A stretch of 64,000 bases of DNA, from the NCBI GenBank assembly GCA_008360975.2, contig CM039184.1, positions 36,691,797 to 36,755,796 of the forward strand, given 5' to 3'. Of this stretch, positions 38,812 to 52,756 are shown in pieces (the first letter of the stretch is position 1; each line of letters opens with the position of its first letter). This DNA comes from Lichenostomus cassidix. Taxonomy: Eukaryota; Chordata; Aves; Passeriformes; Meliphagidae. Under the pieces are notes generated by a model that worked only from the letters and a program-made list of their open reading frames with translations, searched no databases and had not been told where the DNA came from. The translations under genes were made by a program, and so were the position numbers.

Positions 38812-39914
38812 CCAAACCTCATTGTTTCGTTGGGCAGCACTGCTTACCGACACCGATTTATATAAAAATTTCATATGGGGAGTATACTAGAATAAATATA
38901 TTTTTGTTACCCTGAAAAAACCCCAAATTACTACAGTAAAAAGTATTACAGATATCAAATAAACATACTGTGTTTTAAAAAGACTGTTTCTGAATCACAT
39001 TATACATGCATAAATCATGTTGCTGATAGAATCAGAGAAAGCAGTAGAAAAGAGTGTTTTATTCTCAAACAGCTGAATGTGGCTGAGAAGATTATCTAAA
39101 CTGAGCATATCTTTGGGCAAACATTCTGATTTTATACAGATGGCTTACACAAATTGTATGGATCTTTCAGTATCCCGTTACAGGTCATAAGATGTCTGGA
39201 CCTTAACTGATTGCTTTATCAGCTAAAACTCAGATTCTTAGAAATTGTGCATGTTCCATGTGTCTAAAACTTTAGTAGCTTAGAGGACTGGATGCAAAGT
39301 GATCTCTCAAGAAACTAAAACCAATTGTAATTACAATAGTAATACAATGTGCTTATACTTTAACAAATAAGATTATAAAAATAAAAGCAGGTGGTGACAT
39401 TTTATATTAAATCATAAACCTACAGGAAAATCTGTATCTTTCACTTCTAATAAACTTGGCAAAAGAAACTAAAAAGTTTTCTTCCATCATAAAATCTCTC
39501 ATGTAATGTCTCACGTATTTGTCTAGCATCAGTCTGCATCTCTTCTCAAATTGTGCCTAGACCAGATACAACTTTGTATACAAAGATATGCAAATAGGAG
39601 AGCTAATAAAGGACCTTAGAATATGTTCTCCTTACCTTGTACTCTTGTGTTGAAGTTTGCAACTAGCGTATTATAGTACATTTGAAAGAATATTTCTAAC
39701 TGCTGTTATGCTAGTGGAAACTTGACTCAGTAGCAAGCACCTTGATTTACATTTCAGGATATGTAATACTCATTAGAGCTCTAAAAATTATTACCGAATC
39801 ATACATTAAAGTCTTACAGTGTTGGTATCTAAAGACTTCCTTCAGAACCAATGTTTTTCTCACAAGACTTAAACATGATTACATTAATGCACTGACGAAG
39901 TCAATGTGCTCATG

Positions 39915-39929
39915 TCTCCCTCTAGTGAC
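39915..39929 (-). promoter_or_regulatory. CTCF-like motif (minus orientation)
   Basis: The plus strand reads TCTCCCTCTAGTGAC. The reverse complement GTCACTAGAGGGAGA matches the CACTAGAGGG variant of the CTCF consensus. It would be convergent with the plus-oriented candidate at 8959, about 31 kb away. It is a motif match only. Confidence 0.3.
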
Positions 39930-40087
39930 TTTATCTATCCTGTGTGTTTTTAACTGGATTCTAGAGGTTCTAGTCAGTGCAGAAACTGAAGTTTGGTAAA
40001 GAAAACCAAGGAAGGAGAACTAGGTTTGAATTAAGTTGTTTTGAACGTGCCTATAAATCCTATAAATAGGTAGTAGCTTTAGGACTG

Positions 40088-40155
40088 GGTTGTGGGTTTT
40101 TTGTTAAGTCTGTTTGATTGGTTTTTTTGGTTTTTTGTTTTTGTTTTTTTTTTTG
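40088..40155. repeat. T/G-rich low-complexity run
   Basis: Blocks of T separated by G or GG (GGTTTTTTTGGTTTTTTG, then TTTTTG and T13) form the complement of the AAAAC/AACC repeats seen elsewhere in the window. It inflates a spurious F/W-rich open frame here. Confidence 0.85.
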
Positions 40156-43100
40156 ATGGGTGGTTGGGTAAAGTAAGAGAGGAACAAAGGAAATATAAAC
40201 CTAATTCTCAAAGGGACTGTTTTGTCTTGTCCACTCTTTTGATCTCTTCTGTCTTTATTTTCTTTTACGACTTTCTTCAATAGGAAAATACCCTATCATG
40301 CCTTTTTATATAAATCTTTTCAGTGTGCAAAAATATTACGTCACCATAAAATGTAGAGGTGATTTGAAAATTTATGTTTGGATTTAACTGTATCACAAAA
40401 ACTTAATTTTGGTGGACTTTCCAAACAAGTGGCCTCCTGCAAAGTGACACATGCAAGGATGTGAGAAATTTAAAAGGAAACAGCTTTTTCCTTATTTCCT
40501 TGTATTACTATTAAGACATGAAAATAAATAACCATGTTTGCAGTACATCATATCAATTGTATTTAATGTCTGCTGTTATCAGGTATTACCAGTTCTAGTT
40601 ACTGTTGTTTAATGTTAAGATGATGAGACACGGGCAAATAAATTCCTTTGAATTAGACTTTTAAAAAATCTTTCAATATTCACATTCATCCAGTAAAACA
40701 CATTTGCAAATGGAACTGAATGCAGCTTCACAGATTGAAAAAGAACTGGTTCATGATTCATGGAGCCAGCATGGAATGACGGTTGACTTTACCATCTTCT
40801 GTCTTGAAAATGTTAGTATGCAACTCACAGTTCTATGTCATTTTGTCTCTGTCAGACTAAATAAAAATAAAAACTACTTCTGAATGTACTAATGTTCATT
40901 TTCTTACATTTTTTATCTCACCTAAGAAAAGACAGCTCTTTCGTAACAGTTTTGAATTCAGCAGGACATTCTTACTTAGTTTTCATGCACGGAAAAACAC
41001 CCCGTTTAGCAGAATTATTCAGCTTATTTTATCTAATGATGAAACAAAGTTAAAAATTGGTAAATTCTTACAAGTCACATATGAACTAATACTTTTAAAC
41101 CATATTTTCCTAGGTATCCAAATCTGAAAAAGGTAGGATGTTCTTCTGCCAGTTAACATTTGTCCCATTCTTCCTTTGTTAGTCTGAATAATTGTACATT
41201 CTATACCCAAACTATGTACTTTATATCTCATGAAATAAAATTACCAGGCAGTATATTAGAACCTGAGGTATGAGTCTGCAACGTAAAAAAAGGGACCATC
41301 TAGGAATTCAAATTCCGATCAGGCTTCCCACTCAGTGAGATTGGTGAAGCAGTTTTATTTGGAAAATATTTCTGCTGTAACCTTCTGATTACTGGCTCTT
41401 TGATCAGTGTCTTGTCTTTCGAATGAATTTGGGTCAATCACAATAATTTACTTTTTTATGTTCACTTTCAATGAAGATTTGCATAAACAATCTCTTAGGT
41501 AGAAAGTGATTACATGAATATGCATGGAATCAATGGTGAGAATATCCAAATATTTTCAAGTAAGGAAACCAAGCCAGATCCAACAGTATGTAAATAATAT
41601 TCAAAGTTTGCAGAGTTTCATGATTTTTAACCAAATGGAGTTAAACAATAGGAAAATACCATAAGCTGCATTTCAATACAGTATGGTAAATAACAGTTTA
41701 TATGTCCATACATTTCATTATAGTTACATCTATATAGAGTTTTTTTATCTTGGTTTTAAAAAATAGTTTTTCTATTTTTTAAATAAAGGTATATTTCAAA
41801 TAGAAATGCAGATGTATGTGAATACAAGCAACAAAAATAACCTAGTTGGAGACATTATTCAAAGCCTCTCTTTGCTAGGAAATGGGCAAGAAAACCTAAA
41901 GATTAATTACTCTATTGTCTAAATGAAGGTGCTTGTGCACTATTAATAATCTCTCTGCCATTCAGTCTCCAAACAGTTTCAGGACCTATGTTTTCATGCC
42001 TGGAATGCCAAAAGTATGGGAACTTGGTACAGAATTTGTAATGTTAAATAAGCGAATGCACAAAGCTATTTCCGACTAAAATTGGTCTGTCATGATAAGA
42101 AAGTAACAATCCTACAAAAATACTTTTTTTGATGTTTCAGAATAATGTTCTTCTTTGCTGAGAAAATTTTTTTTGTTTCATCATACTTTTTAAAATGGAT
42201 AAATAAATAGGTTTTGTATTACTATTCTTTTGCCCTTCTCTCCCCTTTTAGCTTGATTTAAGTTTTTCTTTCCATCACCAATTTGAATCAGCCTCAGAAA
42301 TAGGTATCCACTGATCAAAAATTTTGCCTCAAACCACGTACCCATTCAGTATGTGTATACAAATGTGTCTCAGACATGAAAGCTAAGGAGAGGGCTGTTA
42401 CATTATTCATTTCACTTCTTGAACACAAAGATGATGCTTTGAAGGAAACTCCGTGGATGCTAAGAATGTGCAAACTACTCCGCATCGTTACATGCACTCA
42501 TGAGTATAATAAAACATTACTAGGCAAGTTAAAGTTGACTGTTAGTTTAAGTGCTTTTTATAATGTAAAATCTATTTTTTCTCACAATATAAAAAGGCTT
42601 CTTAGAAGAAAGCCTCGAGAAACAAAGGAGTTTCTATATTAAAATATTTCCATCAGGAGTATGCACACTGCCAAAGACAAATAGTGAGATGAAAGTTTCT
42701 ATGCTGGGACCCTTGTGTGTCTATGGGATCTCTGAAGAGCTGAAACAGAATCTGCTGTCTCTTCTGAGAGCCTCTCCCCACCAGTAGAATGCAAAGAAAA
42801 ATCAGAACTAGTATCCCTTCTGTGGAAGTAGCTGCTCAAATGTCCAGTTATGCTTTTATCACCTACAAAATTCAAATGCACAAGAATATTGGCAACCAGA
42901 TACTTCTCTCTATTTAATATTGGCCTCCCTTTGTTCAGTTAATCCAGTTCCCTTGTTCCATCTCAGCTTCAAACAAAGGTTTGGGAAACAAGAGCAAAAG
43001 CCAGAACCAAACTGACTCCAAAGAGATAATAATCTTTCTTTCTTCATGTTAACTCTGATGGATGTAACAAAGTTCTTTTCTCAGCCCTTGCAAAGTCAGT

Positions 43101-46100
43101 AAAAGATTCTCTGACTAGAACTAATCAAGCTTTACTAAAAATTGGCAGTTAATTAGATCCTGAGATTTTCTTCTAGTTCAGGCTGGTTTTGCATTTTATT
43201 ACAAAGAAATCAGAAGATATGAGTCCAATTGTGTTTAGTTGCTGAAAAAAGGAAGAGACTAATTATCACCTTGTGTCAATATTTCTTTGGGTGATAAAAA
43301 CCCCCAGAACATGGTATTATGACACTGCTCCGTTTACCAGCTCTCACAAAAGCAATGGAGAGAGCTCTCCGCTCTCAATTAATACTTCCTTGGCATTTTC
43401 AAAAATTTATCTGGAAATCTCTGCATATTTGCATGTGGGCATACTGCACAGAAAGTGATCTTGACCTCACAAACTCTAATATTGATCTGGGGCAATATTA
43501 GTCATATAAACCAGAGTTTGCTGTAAAAGGAAAAGAATTGCATTTTTGCCACATGGAAATCAATCAGCTTGCTTTCTTTTGCAAAGTAGTACATGTAGGT
43601 CTGAACCTGAATAAAGATACACAAACCTGTTTAAATCTATGTTTGGACTTCTAAAGCATGTAAATTAGTTCTTATAGGAATAATTCTATTTATCTAGAAG
43701 AGAGAATCTGACCATTGACCTTCTATTTTATATTGCAATGTGTTTAGAAAGGCCCAACTGTGCCTATAAAATCATGTAACGCACACAGACCTCAGTTGCA
43801 GTTGCAGCATGTTTATTAGTAGAATGGGAAGTTTTCTACCTGTGCCAATGTACATTTTTCTAAATCTTTATATATCACCTTTAGTGTAAGCTTTTAACAA
43901 ATTCCAGCAGACGAAAATTAACTGTGTTCTTTTAATGTGTTTATTTTTCTATATCAATCATAGTTTTTACATTCAGCACAATGTGACAGGCACCAAGGCA
44001 GGTATGTTTCTGAAGGCCTTCACATCAGTTTAATGCTTTTCCACATGCAACAAGGAAAATAAAAGGACTATCTAATTTCACTTCATTTGGAATTATGGAT
44101 TTAGAATACAGAGAGTAATCTGGGATATTTTTAAACCTGTTGCTCAGTTTGGGTTGTCAGCAAAAAGCTGTAAAAAAAATAAAGGTTGTCATTTATAAAA
44201 TGTACTCTTTTGCTACTTTAGTTTTGGAGTGTTTTTTTCCTTCTACTGTTGGAGAAACAATAAATACATTGCTATGACTTTTTACTGACTGTGTTTATGG
44301 CGACAGGGAGAATTTTAAGATAAGGAGATATGGAAATGGGAGAATGCTTAAGGAGATGTAAGAAAGTGTTAGCTCTCATAGTCAATTTAATTACATAGAA
44401 AGTAATGTTTTGTTCAGAACCAGAATTGACATGATAGATCGTAAAATACCATATTCAATACATTCAGCTCATAGGCATGAAAAAGTAATTTCAAGAGAAA
44501 TGTTTTTACATGTTTGAGCTGCATTCTGTGTTTTTCAAAGAATACTTTGATTGGAATATTGAATCACTGGACTAACAGTTCAAAGACAGGTTCTGTTGCT
44601 ATTTATAAGGAACCATACTTTACAGATAATTTTTTAGCTGTCACAAGCAGAATATTACTTTTCATGAATAAACTTATTATTAGTAATATGTCCACCAAAT
44701 TGAATATTATTTTTTTCCTCTCCTCATAGACATGCTTGAGGGCGAGATTTTGATTCTTGCTAGCCAAAGTACATGGCCATCTAAACAACAGCAATTAATC
44801 TGCTCCATACAGACCAGTGGAGTAATCCCACAGTCCCACACAACAGGAAGGGAAAACACAAGAGAAATTGTGGTTCTGAGTCATAATTCATTTCCTGGTG
44901 TACTTATAGACTGTGTAGATTCTCATTATCCCTTTGCACAGGGTGGATCAGAGAAATACAATTTAGACACAAATGTTAGATCTTTAAGTGTGATTAAATG
45001 AGTACAATGGGAGTCAGCACTTAACTGAAACAAATACAGCCTTCTGCATACAAGTTTGAAGTCCATTCTTTGAACGCAACACAAGAAAATCCTACAAATA
45101 CTTGCTTTATATTTTTAAAATCAAGTTAAAAGCATCCAGTGGAGGCATTTGACAGACTTGTGACAGACCCATGCTTCTCCAGAACCTCTGGTTTCTAATC
45201 AAAGCTATACAAATTGCTCTCCATTAGCCCTCAGCATAAAAAAATCACTAATTTGTATATTTGTTTTGTTTTTCAGAGAAGCCCATTTGTGGGCCACATG
45301 GGAGCTCAGAAGTGAAGTCTTCCAGGGTTCTGAAGAACTTCCAGAAGTACACAATTTGAAATAAATGTGAGAGTATTTGGGCTTCTGGGTCATGTATTTC
45401 TTAAGCACGACTCCAGAAAGTAAAAGTACTGACATTTTTGTCACCCAGGAGGCATATGGGGATTTTACTAATAATTTAGATAGTTCAATTTAGGACTAGA
45501 TGTTTATCAAATTTTGAATCCTCAGAAAAATGGAATTACCTTTCTCTATACAAGAAAAAGTTCCTATATTAGTCTTTCTATTAGTAGGCAGAGAGTAGCT
45601 ATGAAATTAAATACACTGCTGATACATTTTTAATAACATATTGTGTTTTCAGTTCAAAGTACGTAATCGTTAGATTGAAAGTGGTTTACATGGATGAGAC
45701 ATACTAATTGGTATTAAATTTATTCCAAATTATTTGTTTAATTGTTTTAGAAGGAAAAGGTTTAGTGAGTAGTCTCAGAGGCTTTAACTTTAGCATTTCC
45801 TAAGGAAAAAAACGTTAAGAACATCTTTATATCTGGATCACATTTGACTGTGGTTGAACAGCAAAAGAGAAATACAAAATTATAGCAAAATACTCACTTA
45901 AAAATGAATATTATAATAATAAATTAAGCTGCCAGTGCTACTTTCATTTTACTTTTGAGTAAAATTTGACATGTTCTGTCAGCCATCATTGTGCCTGGAA
46001 GGTATTATGACCTCAAATCAAGTTTGAGGATTAACTGGCTTTAAAGGTCAGGTTACTTTTTGGCTAGTACTTTGACTTAATAAGTATTCCTGCTGAGTAA

Positions 46101-46919
46101 AATCCAGTTCTTTGTAAACTAGCACTAGCAGTTCCCTTTCAGTATTGGATGTCTGTACAATGCAAATACTATTTATATTCCAAAAAGAGAAGTCTCTAAA
46201 CAAAAGAATGCTGACAGATAGAAGATTAATGAATTTTTTTCTTCTTGGAATCAGAATTCCACATTTTTCAAATATTTTTTGAATTATTACTGTGCTTTAT
46301 TTCATATTCATATAAATTTCTATAGAGCAAAAATAAATGTCAATGAACAGGAATCAGACATCATAAAAAAGAAGTCAGATATCAAATACATATACATCTA
46401 TATACCTATAGATATATTCATATATATGCATGATCCAGATAAGTCCACAAAAGGTATTTTCAAAGACATTAGTCTTAGACCTCATATAATAAGTCAGTTA
46501 AATGGTACTTTTGAAATAAGAATTTAACAAAAACAAAAACATACTTTTCATTTTCAAGGGATTTATGAAGTTTGTAGGAAGCATTTGAAAGAGAAACAGA
46601 AAAAGTAACTTAAAAAGAGTTTAAAAGACTAAGCAAAAATTTTTTCTGATATGACAAAATAATAGGTTAGGCTTTCATTTAGAATCACAAGAGAAATAGC
46701 GAATTTCCTGAGCTATGAATGACATGGCACTCAGGATCAAACTTGTTATGCTCAGTAACAAGCCAGGTTTTGCCGTACATATGGTTTTGGAGAAAAGATT
46801 TACATGTTCTCATTATCTCTCAACACTCATGAGAAAGCAGAGAGCAAGCAGGCTCTCCCCACAGTTTACATGAGGAAAAGGTTTCCGTTTATCATAATGA
46901 TCTCTTGAATCTTTTTAAT

Positions 46920-47200
46920 CCTCTGTTAAAAAGAGCAAGACATCTGCATTTGAAGCCCTTCTTCCAGTTGTGTATTACTCAGCTGTTGATTTGTCATGGA
47001 ATTTGGGAATTGGTATAATTGGCCTGAAGGGATTTGGGTCATGCTTATCAATTAACTCTGCTAATATAGCTGTTGTGTTTTAAATGCTCCTTTTGGGCAT
47101 CTGTGTAAACATTTTCTCTTGGTAATTCTCTGCTCTCCACTTCTTACAATAATGGATTGGCAGCTCCTTCAACTATCTACAGTACATGCTTTAAGTAAGA
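46920..47200. promoter_or_regulatory. Candidate conserved non-coding element
   Basis: About 280 bases of balanced composition with homeodomain-type cores (CAATTAAC, AATTGG) and a TCATGG...TTGTCATGG style. It is free of simple repeats and sits between A/T-rich flanks. The appearance is that of a conserved vertebrate element. This is inference, with no alignment. Confidence 0.2.
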
Positions 47201-48842
47201 CATATGAGAATACAATTTCTTTATTAATAAACAGTAAATAATGGTATGACAAGAAATGGATAAGGTGATCTCAGAAATATTATGAATTTACATTAGTGGA
47301 GACTGGACATCAGCATTTGAAAGATTAGGAATTCTACACTACTAATTACTTCTACAATTGTAACTTTATTGACATGTCAGTGAAATATAATTCAACAATT
47401 GCATTACAGTCTTTAAGTCTGATCATTTATGTTGCAATTAGACAAGGTTTGATCATGGAAGACACTTGATTTAGTAGAGCTAACAGAACTTAGTACTTAA
47501 CACAAACTGGCCAGAGAAAGCAAACTTTGTAGTTGTTTTTAAAGGGGGCAGCACAAGAAGGGTCAGAAGTTGTTGGAAGAATGAAGTATATTTGAAAACA
47601 AATAAGATACTTTGCAAATAATTATAAATAAACAGTTCTACTAGGAAGCAGCAACATGGGGTCAGGTGCCATAAGACTAATGAGAAAACACTCTTTTCCT
47701 TGATCTTCTACAGAAACAAGATAAGGCATTTTGCTTCTCTTTTTCTTCTGCCGGATACTATGTTCTTTAGAGCTCTGCTCCTCATTATATTTTATACAGT
47801 GCTTAATGGGACAGCTCCTTAATCTTAATTATAGCCACTGTTCTGAATTCTGTTTTTCTCAAGAAAGAGATATAAGCACCCAGAAACAACCAAAACTAAA
47901 AGTCACAATAAAAACCTGTTGCTGCCGAAGATCAGAAGTGCCCCATTCCCTTAGTACTGCACTGCTTGAGCTGTGCTCACAGCATTTCTATGGCAGGATG
48001 TTGTTCTAGTCCAGAGCTGATATGCTGATACGATAAACTCCTAATTTCCATGTAAACCTGGTATAATGCAGAAAGCCAACACTGTGCAAATCCAAAGTTC
48101 AAATCAGCAGGCTTTTACAGATCACACCTAGCACACACTGACAGGAGTAACCTACTTCCAAGCTCATTTGTGACTGCTTTATGTCTGTGAAGAGAAACAA
48201 AAAAAACAATCACAGCCCTTGTCAGGAATAAGGAAATCAGAACCTACAACGTCATTTGCCCACCTCTTGATGCTCAGATCTCTTCCTCCCACCTGACCCC
48301 TACTTCGTACTTTCACCTGTCGCTGTAGTACCATCAAGCTATTCTTCATTGGGCATATCTGCATTCAGGTTCTAGTTTAGACCTATAGTATACTGTTCAT
48401 GTGAACCTCCTCATCAGCCCTACTTATTGTGCCTTGGATCAGACAACAGAATTTCCTTCCTTCCAGAGGATGCCCAACTGGACAATTCAGTCCAATTGTC
48501 ATCAAATGCACTTTGTGGTAGGTTCTCATAGGAAGCAACTATCACTTGCAAGAGAATCACCCCTTATTCACTCCCTATTCCTTTCATCTCATTTTGGAAA
48601 TTTTAATTCAGCCTAGAGAAAATCAAAGCACACAAAAAAGTCACAGCAAAATTGATAATTGTTATTTAAATATTCAGTAAACAGTATTCCATAACACACC
48701 AATCAGAGTGCATCCTTTGTATCTATTTAGCATACTACCAATCATTGCTGATGGCATCAGAAACAAGAACAGCTAACAGAGAGCTAGAGCAAATCTTCAT
48801 AGAAATTATGTAGCAGTAGAGAAACAGCATGGTGTAAAATTG

Positions 48843-48872
48843 TCTTCATCATCATCTTCATCCTTCATCATC
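48843..48872. repeat. Imperfect CAT-rich repeat
   Basis: CTTCATCATCATCTTCATCC is followed by TTCATCATCAC. It is a short diverged (TCA)n/(TTCATC)n microsatellite. Confidence 0.75.
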
Positions 48873-51800
48873 ACTGCCTGCTGCACACTTTCTCTAGTGA
48901 ATGAACTTCCCCCGTTACAGGTGATGTGTGCCTTCAGCTACAGGTATCACTAAGAAATCTTCGTGCCTGCACGTCTCTGTATATCTGGCTTAACATCTGT
49001 GCAACAGTGTGTCCTCTCCTCCTGAGAAGCCTACCTTTCAAATTGCTTTCTGCTGCTTTCCTTTAACCTACTAATATACATGAGTATTCTGGTTTTAGAA
49101 AAAAAAATAACAAGAAAAAAAAGATAAGGTAAAGTGAATTCTTCTCACTGTGCTAAAGCAAAATCCTTCAATTCATCTCCATCAATGAATGCAGTTGTAT
49201 ATATTGATTAAACACAAAAAATAGCTTTTCCTACTATTTTTTCATTGTGAAGAAGGCCTTTCCCACCCACAGTGTTCTTAGAATGCATGGGATTTTCTTC
49301 AACACTTGAATCCTTCTAGACATGCTTTGAATAGCTCTCTCTTTTCATGAACTAGAGGACAGAACTGTGACATGGAAAAGGAAGATAAGGCTCCTCTGGA
49401 ATAGCTCAGATTCTGTCTGCCTGGCCCATCATAAAAGTCTAGGAACTTTTGCATTTCCTTTCCCATGGTCATAAACTCTGGAGAGAATGTGGAACTTGTG
49501 TCAAAGGGGAAGACTACTTATTTAATGAGTTATGTTGCTTATCCTTATTTAAGAATTTGTCTGAATCAGATGATTGCTATCAGAAACATCCTCCTCTGCT
49601 GAGAACCGTGGGTATGTTTTTGTCTTGTAGGCCTTTTTTGCAATGGGGAAAATCCTAATTTAAGACTTCCTGGACTCTTATTCTTCTTTGTCTCCCCTAT
49701 ACTATCCTGGCTCTTCAATAGCTGTGGTAAGGGCTTATATTTTAGTGCTCTAACAGACCACCTTCAAAGTGAGCTGTGTAATGATATTCCAAGTATGCTG
49801 ACAAAGAGCTGCAAGTTGCAGCAAAATCAAAAGGACAAGAAGAAATTCACTGCTGGACAGAAAGGACAATATAAAAGCCAACTAGAAAGTAAGGTAGCAC
49901 AATGGATGAGTATAGAGTTAACACTTTCTCTGACTGATTCTTCTGCCTCTGCCTCTTAAACCACAATTAGCAACACAGTCCTTTCTCTGGGTCCATTGAT
50001 TGCCACTATACCACAATATAATATGAAGAAAAAGCAGTTCAACTTACCAAAGCTGGTTGTACAAACATTCTCTTTCCCTCTATTCCTGGGAAAGTAGCTA
50101 TTATGGATGGCAATGTACGGGTAACTATTCCCTTTGGGACACTGAATACTTGCAAGAGAGACTGGTTTTATACTGGCAGCATACTGGCAGTATTTAGCAT
50201 TTGCCTGCATTTGGATAGATTCCAGTCATTGTTCAGTTTTGAATAAGTAAGTGTTAGGGCATTGGGTATGTAACAGATTATTTTTGCAATACCTTTTATG
50301 ATATGAGCCTACTTTTTCTCAGATTTATGTATACAGTTTTAAATTTTTTTACTAACTGTAAAATAAAAGCACATACATGAAAATTAAATTCAGCATATAA
50401 ACTAAATATTTTTGTGTGACTTTGTTAACTAGTTATTATTAGTTATACAAAAGTAGCTCAAATTATCAATCTTATCTGCAACAAGTTTGAGTGACATAAT
50501 TCATTGGCTATTCTGAACAAAGGTAGTAAGAAATGCTTGCTTTGTGCCAAGAATTCTTGTGAAAGTGTGATTTGACATCAGTTACTTGTGATCTTTTCAA
50601 GACCCAGAGTAGTAACACAACTTGATCAATAGTGTTTAAAAATTATGCATCAAAACTGGCATTTCTCTAGGATGAACCTTTTTTATTGTTTTCTAGACCC
50701 AGGATTATTCTTATTTCACTTGCCACTCCCAGTGTGAATTTCTGTTTCAAAACTTTTGGACTTTGCTACTCTGAGTATATATGCACCAAATAAGAACACT
50801 TACCAAAATATTCTGTATAAATTACTGGGATTTTACACAAAAGAAAAGCTGTACTTTAGAACAATCAGAAATATGTCAGTTCAGCATTTTGTGTTTTATT
50901 CTTTATGCAAACTAGTAAATTCTACAAGAAACATTGAAAAGTTGGAACAAAATCTAAATTAAGACAGGGTTGACAAGATACACTCAAATAACTCAATGGC
51001 TACTGTAATTATCTCAAAAACAGGCGCTGTAAACACAGGCGTTTAAATGTTTACACTGATAATGCAGAAACATCGTAACAAATATAAATCTGTATGTGTA
51101 CATCCAAGACACAGTTATCAGTAGGGGTATGTAGAAAAATAAGAGTTTTCTTTCATCTGGGATCAAACACTGTGGATTGCATGATTATAAAATGGTGTCA
51201 GTTTTTTTGATTGCTTAACCAGGTAAATCAGTGACAATTGGCTAAGGCAGATGAACTCTTAGAACTTCAAGTCCAAGAAAATATATTTTTTTTTTACCCT
51301 CCAGGAATGTTGTTATTAGTACTATTCTCTACAAACTATTATTTCTCTATGGCAATACAAAAATTCTTCACTCAGGAAAAGTCGATTTACAGTATACACT
51401 AGCAAGAAATGAAGAATAGAATATACCTTACTACACATAACCAAATCAAAAGATTAGATTTTTAGTTAGATTTTTTTCCAAAGTAAAAGAATTTTAGTTT
51501 AGAAAATACACTGGCTAAAGTTAATTGTTATTTCACTGGTATTTTGATAAAGGTTGTTTTTTTGTGGTTTTTGGGTTTTTTGGACAGATCATTCGGCCCA
51601 CAATAACACAAAAGCTTACTGCAAATTCATCACAAAATATAAACTACAAATCCTCTGCATTTGGAGAACAGCATGTTTGTACTCAGCTAAACCCAGACAT
51701 TTTGTATCATTGGTTGAAGTATTGCTCCACTATTTACCAACTGGAAATCTCATGGAGACAAAAAAGAGAAAAATTGCAAGAAACTTTATTTTGTATTACT

Positions 51801-51959
51801 CTCTTTGCCTTCACTTTCTCAATCTGCCAAAAAATAAATCCCATATTTTCCAAGAGTACATGTTGCTTTTCTTACAATGTTTTTCAGAGATAATATGATC
51901 TATAGAGAATGTATTACAGTTGTATCCCTGGTATCTTTCCTTTTAGTTGTTGATAAAGA

Positions 51960-52530
51960 CTATGTCCACACCATTCCCGTGAGCTATTCCAGTGTAAGCA
52001 TCCCAATAAGCACCTCTCCATAAAGTGTCCTTTCTGCATTCACACAGCAGACCTTCTAGGATTTGTTCCAGTTCCAACCTTCCTGTAACTCAGCTGTTCC
52101 ACAGCCTTATTGTACAGTGCAACATAAGGAGCTCTACCTTACCCCACCAGTGTCTCAATACAAAAGTGCTGCAAATCTTGGGCCAGGGCAGTACCTCTGC
52201 ATTAGCAGACATCTATACTGTCCTCCCAGGACCCTTTTACGTCTTCAGAGACAACAGCCTTCATTAGGTGGAGTGCACTGTGCCTGTCTTCATGGGGCTG
52301 GCCCGATGGAATATCTCAATCACACGTGCCAGTGTTTGCTCTCCCCAGCCCAAGCTGACCCATGTCCCGCAGAGGTAGGGCATGCCAGATGTCTCATGTG
52401 CAGGCTCTCTTCATCACCTGACAGACTGCACCAGTCTGTGCCTTAAAGTGGATCTACAACCCTAAAGTGGACTCTTCAAAGCTTAAGAACACAGTGGTGT
52501 AGAGCAGGCCACCTGCAAGGACCAAGTAGG
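51960..52530. other. GC-richer segment of unknown origin
   Basis: About 570 bases are close to half GC, in contrast with the surrounding A/T-rich DNA. The longest frame is a 127-codon one on the plus strand (52063-52446), rich in C, P, Q and S. I recognise no family in it or in the reverse strand. There is no CR1 signature, poly(A) or LTR end. Candidates are an old retrocopy, an unrecognised transposon, or a lncRNA exon. I make no functional call. Confidence 0.45.
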
Positions 52531-52756
52531 AAAAAAATCCTTCTGTACCTTAGGTAAGAGCATAAGAGCAGTAGAACTTGGAATCTGAATCAGGAGACAA
52601 ACATTTTATTCACACGTAAAGCTAGGGATATGCTTTACTGTTTTCCAGACCAAAACACCCTTCCTCAGAGCTTAAGAAGAACAGGACCTTAAAATGGCAA
52701 TACAGAAATTCTCTTCCAAAGAAATGCTTTTCAAGGGCCACAATATATTGCACTTC

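Larger units (their letters stand above)
38543..38817. repeat. 6-bp target-site duplication CCAAAC flanking the LTR
   Basis: CCAAAC is found at 38543-38548 and 38812-38817, directly abutting the TG and CA ends of the LTR. A 6-bp duplication is usual for class II (alpha/beta-type) retroviral integrases. Confidence 0.75.
38818..51959. other. Non-coding A/T-rich DNA, no gene recognised
   Basis: No gene is supported. Frames reach about 120 codons (for example 51525-51893) but read as K/F/I/N-rich translation of A/T-rich DNA. The stretch contains a T/G-rich low-complexity run at 40088, a CTCF-like motif at 39915, an imperfect CAT-rich repeat at 48843 and a conserved-element-like stretch at 46920-47200. 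Confidence 0.65.

Noticed and set aside
38665..38915. Two overlapping small plus-strand frames
   Set aside because: They cross the boundary of the solo LTR and are antisense to its promoter.
40092..40283. Phenylalanine/tryptophan-rich hydrophobic open frame resembling a membrane peptide
   Set aside because: The hydrophobic part is translation of the T/G-rich low-complexity run.
52063..52446. The 127-codon plus-strand open frame
   Set aside because: It has no recognisable domain, and a second long frame overlaps it. Higher GC content lowers the stop frequency, so length alone is not evidence.
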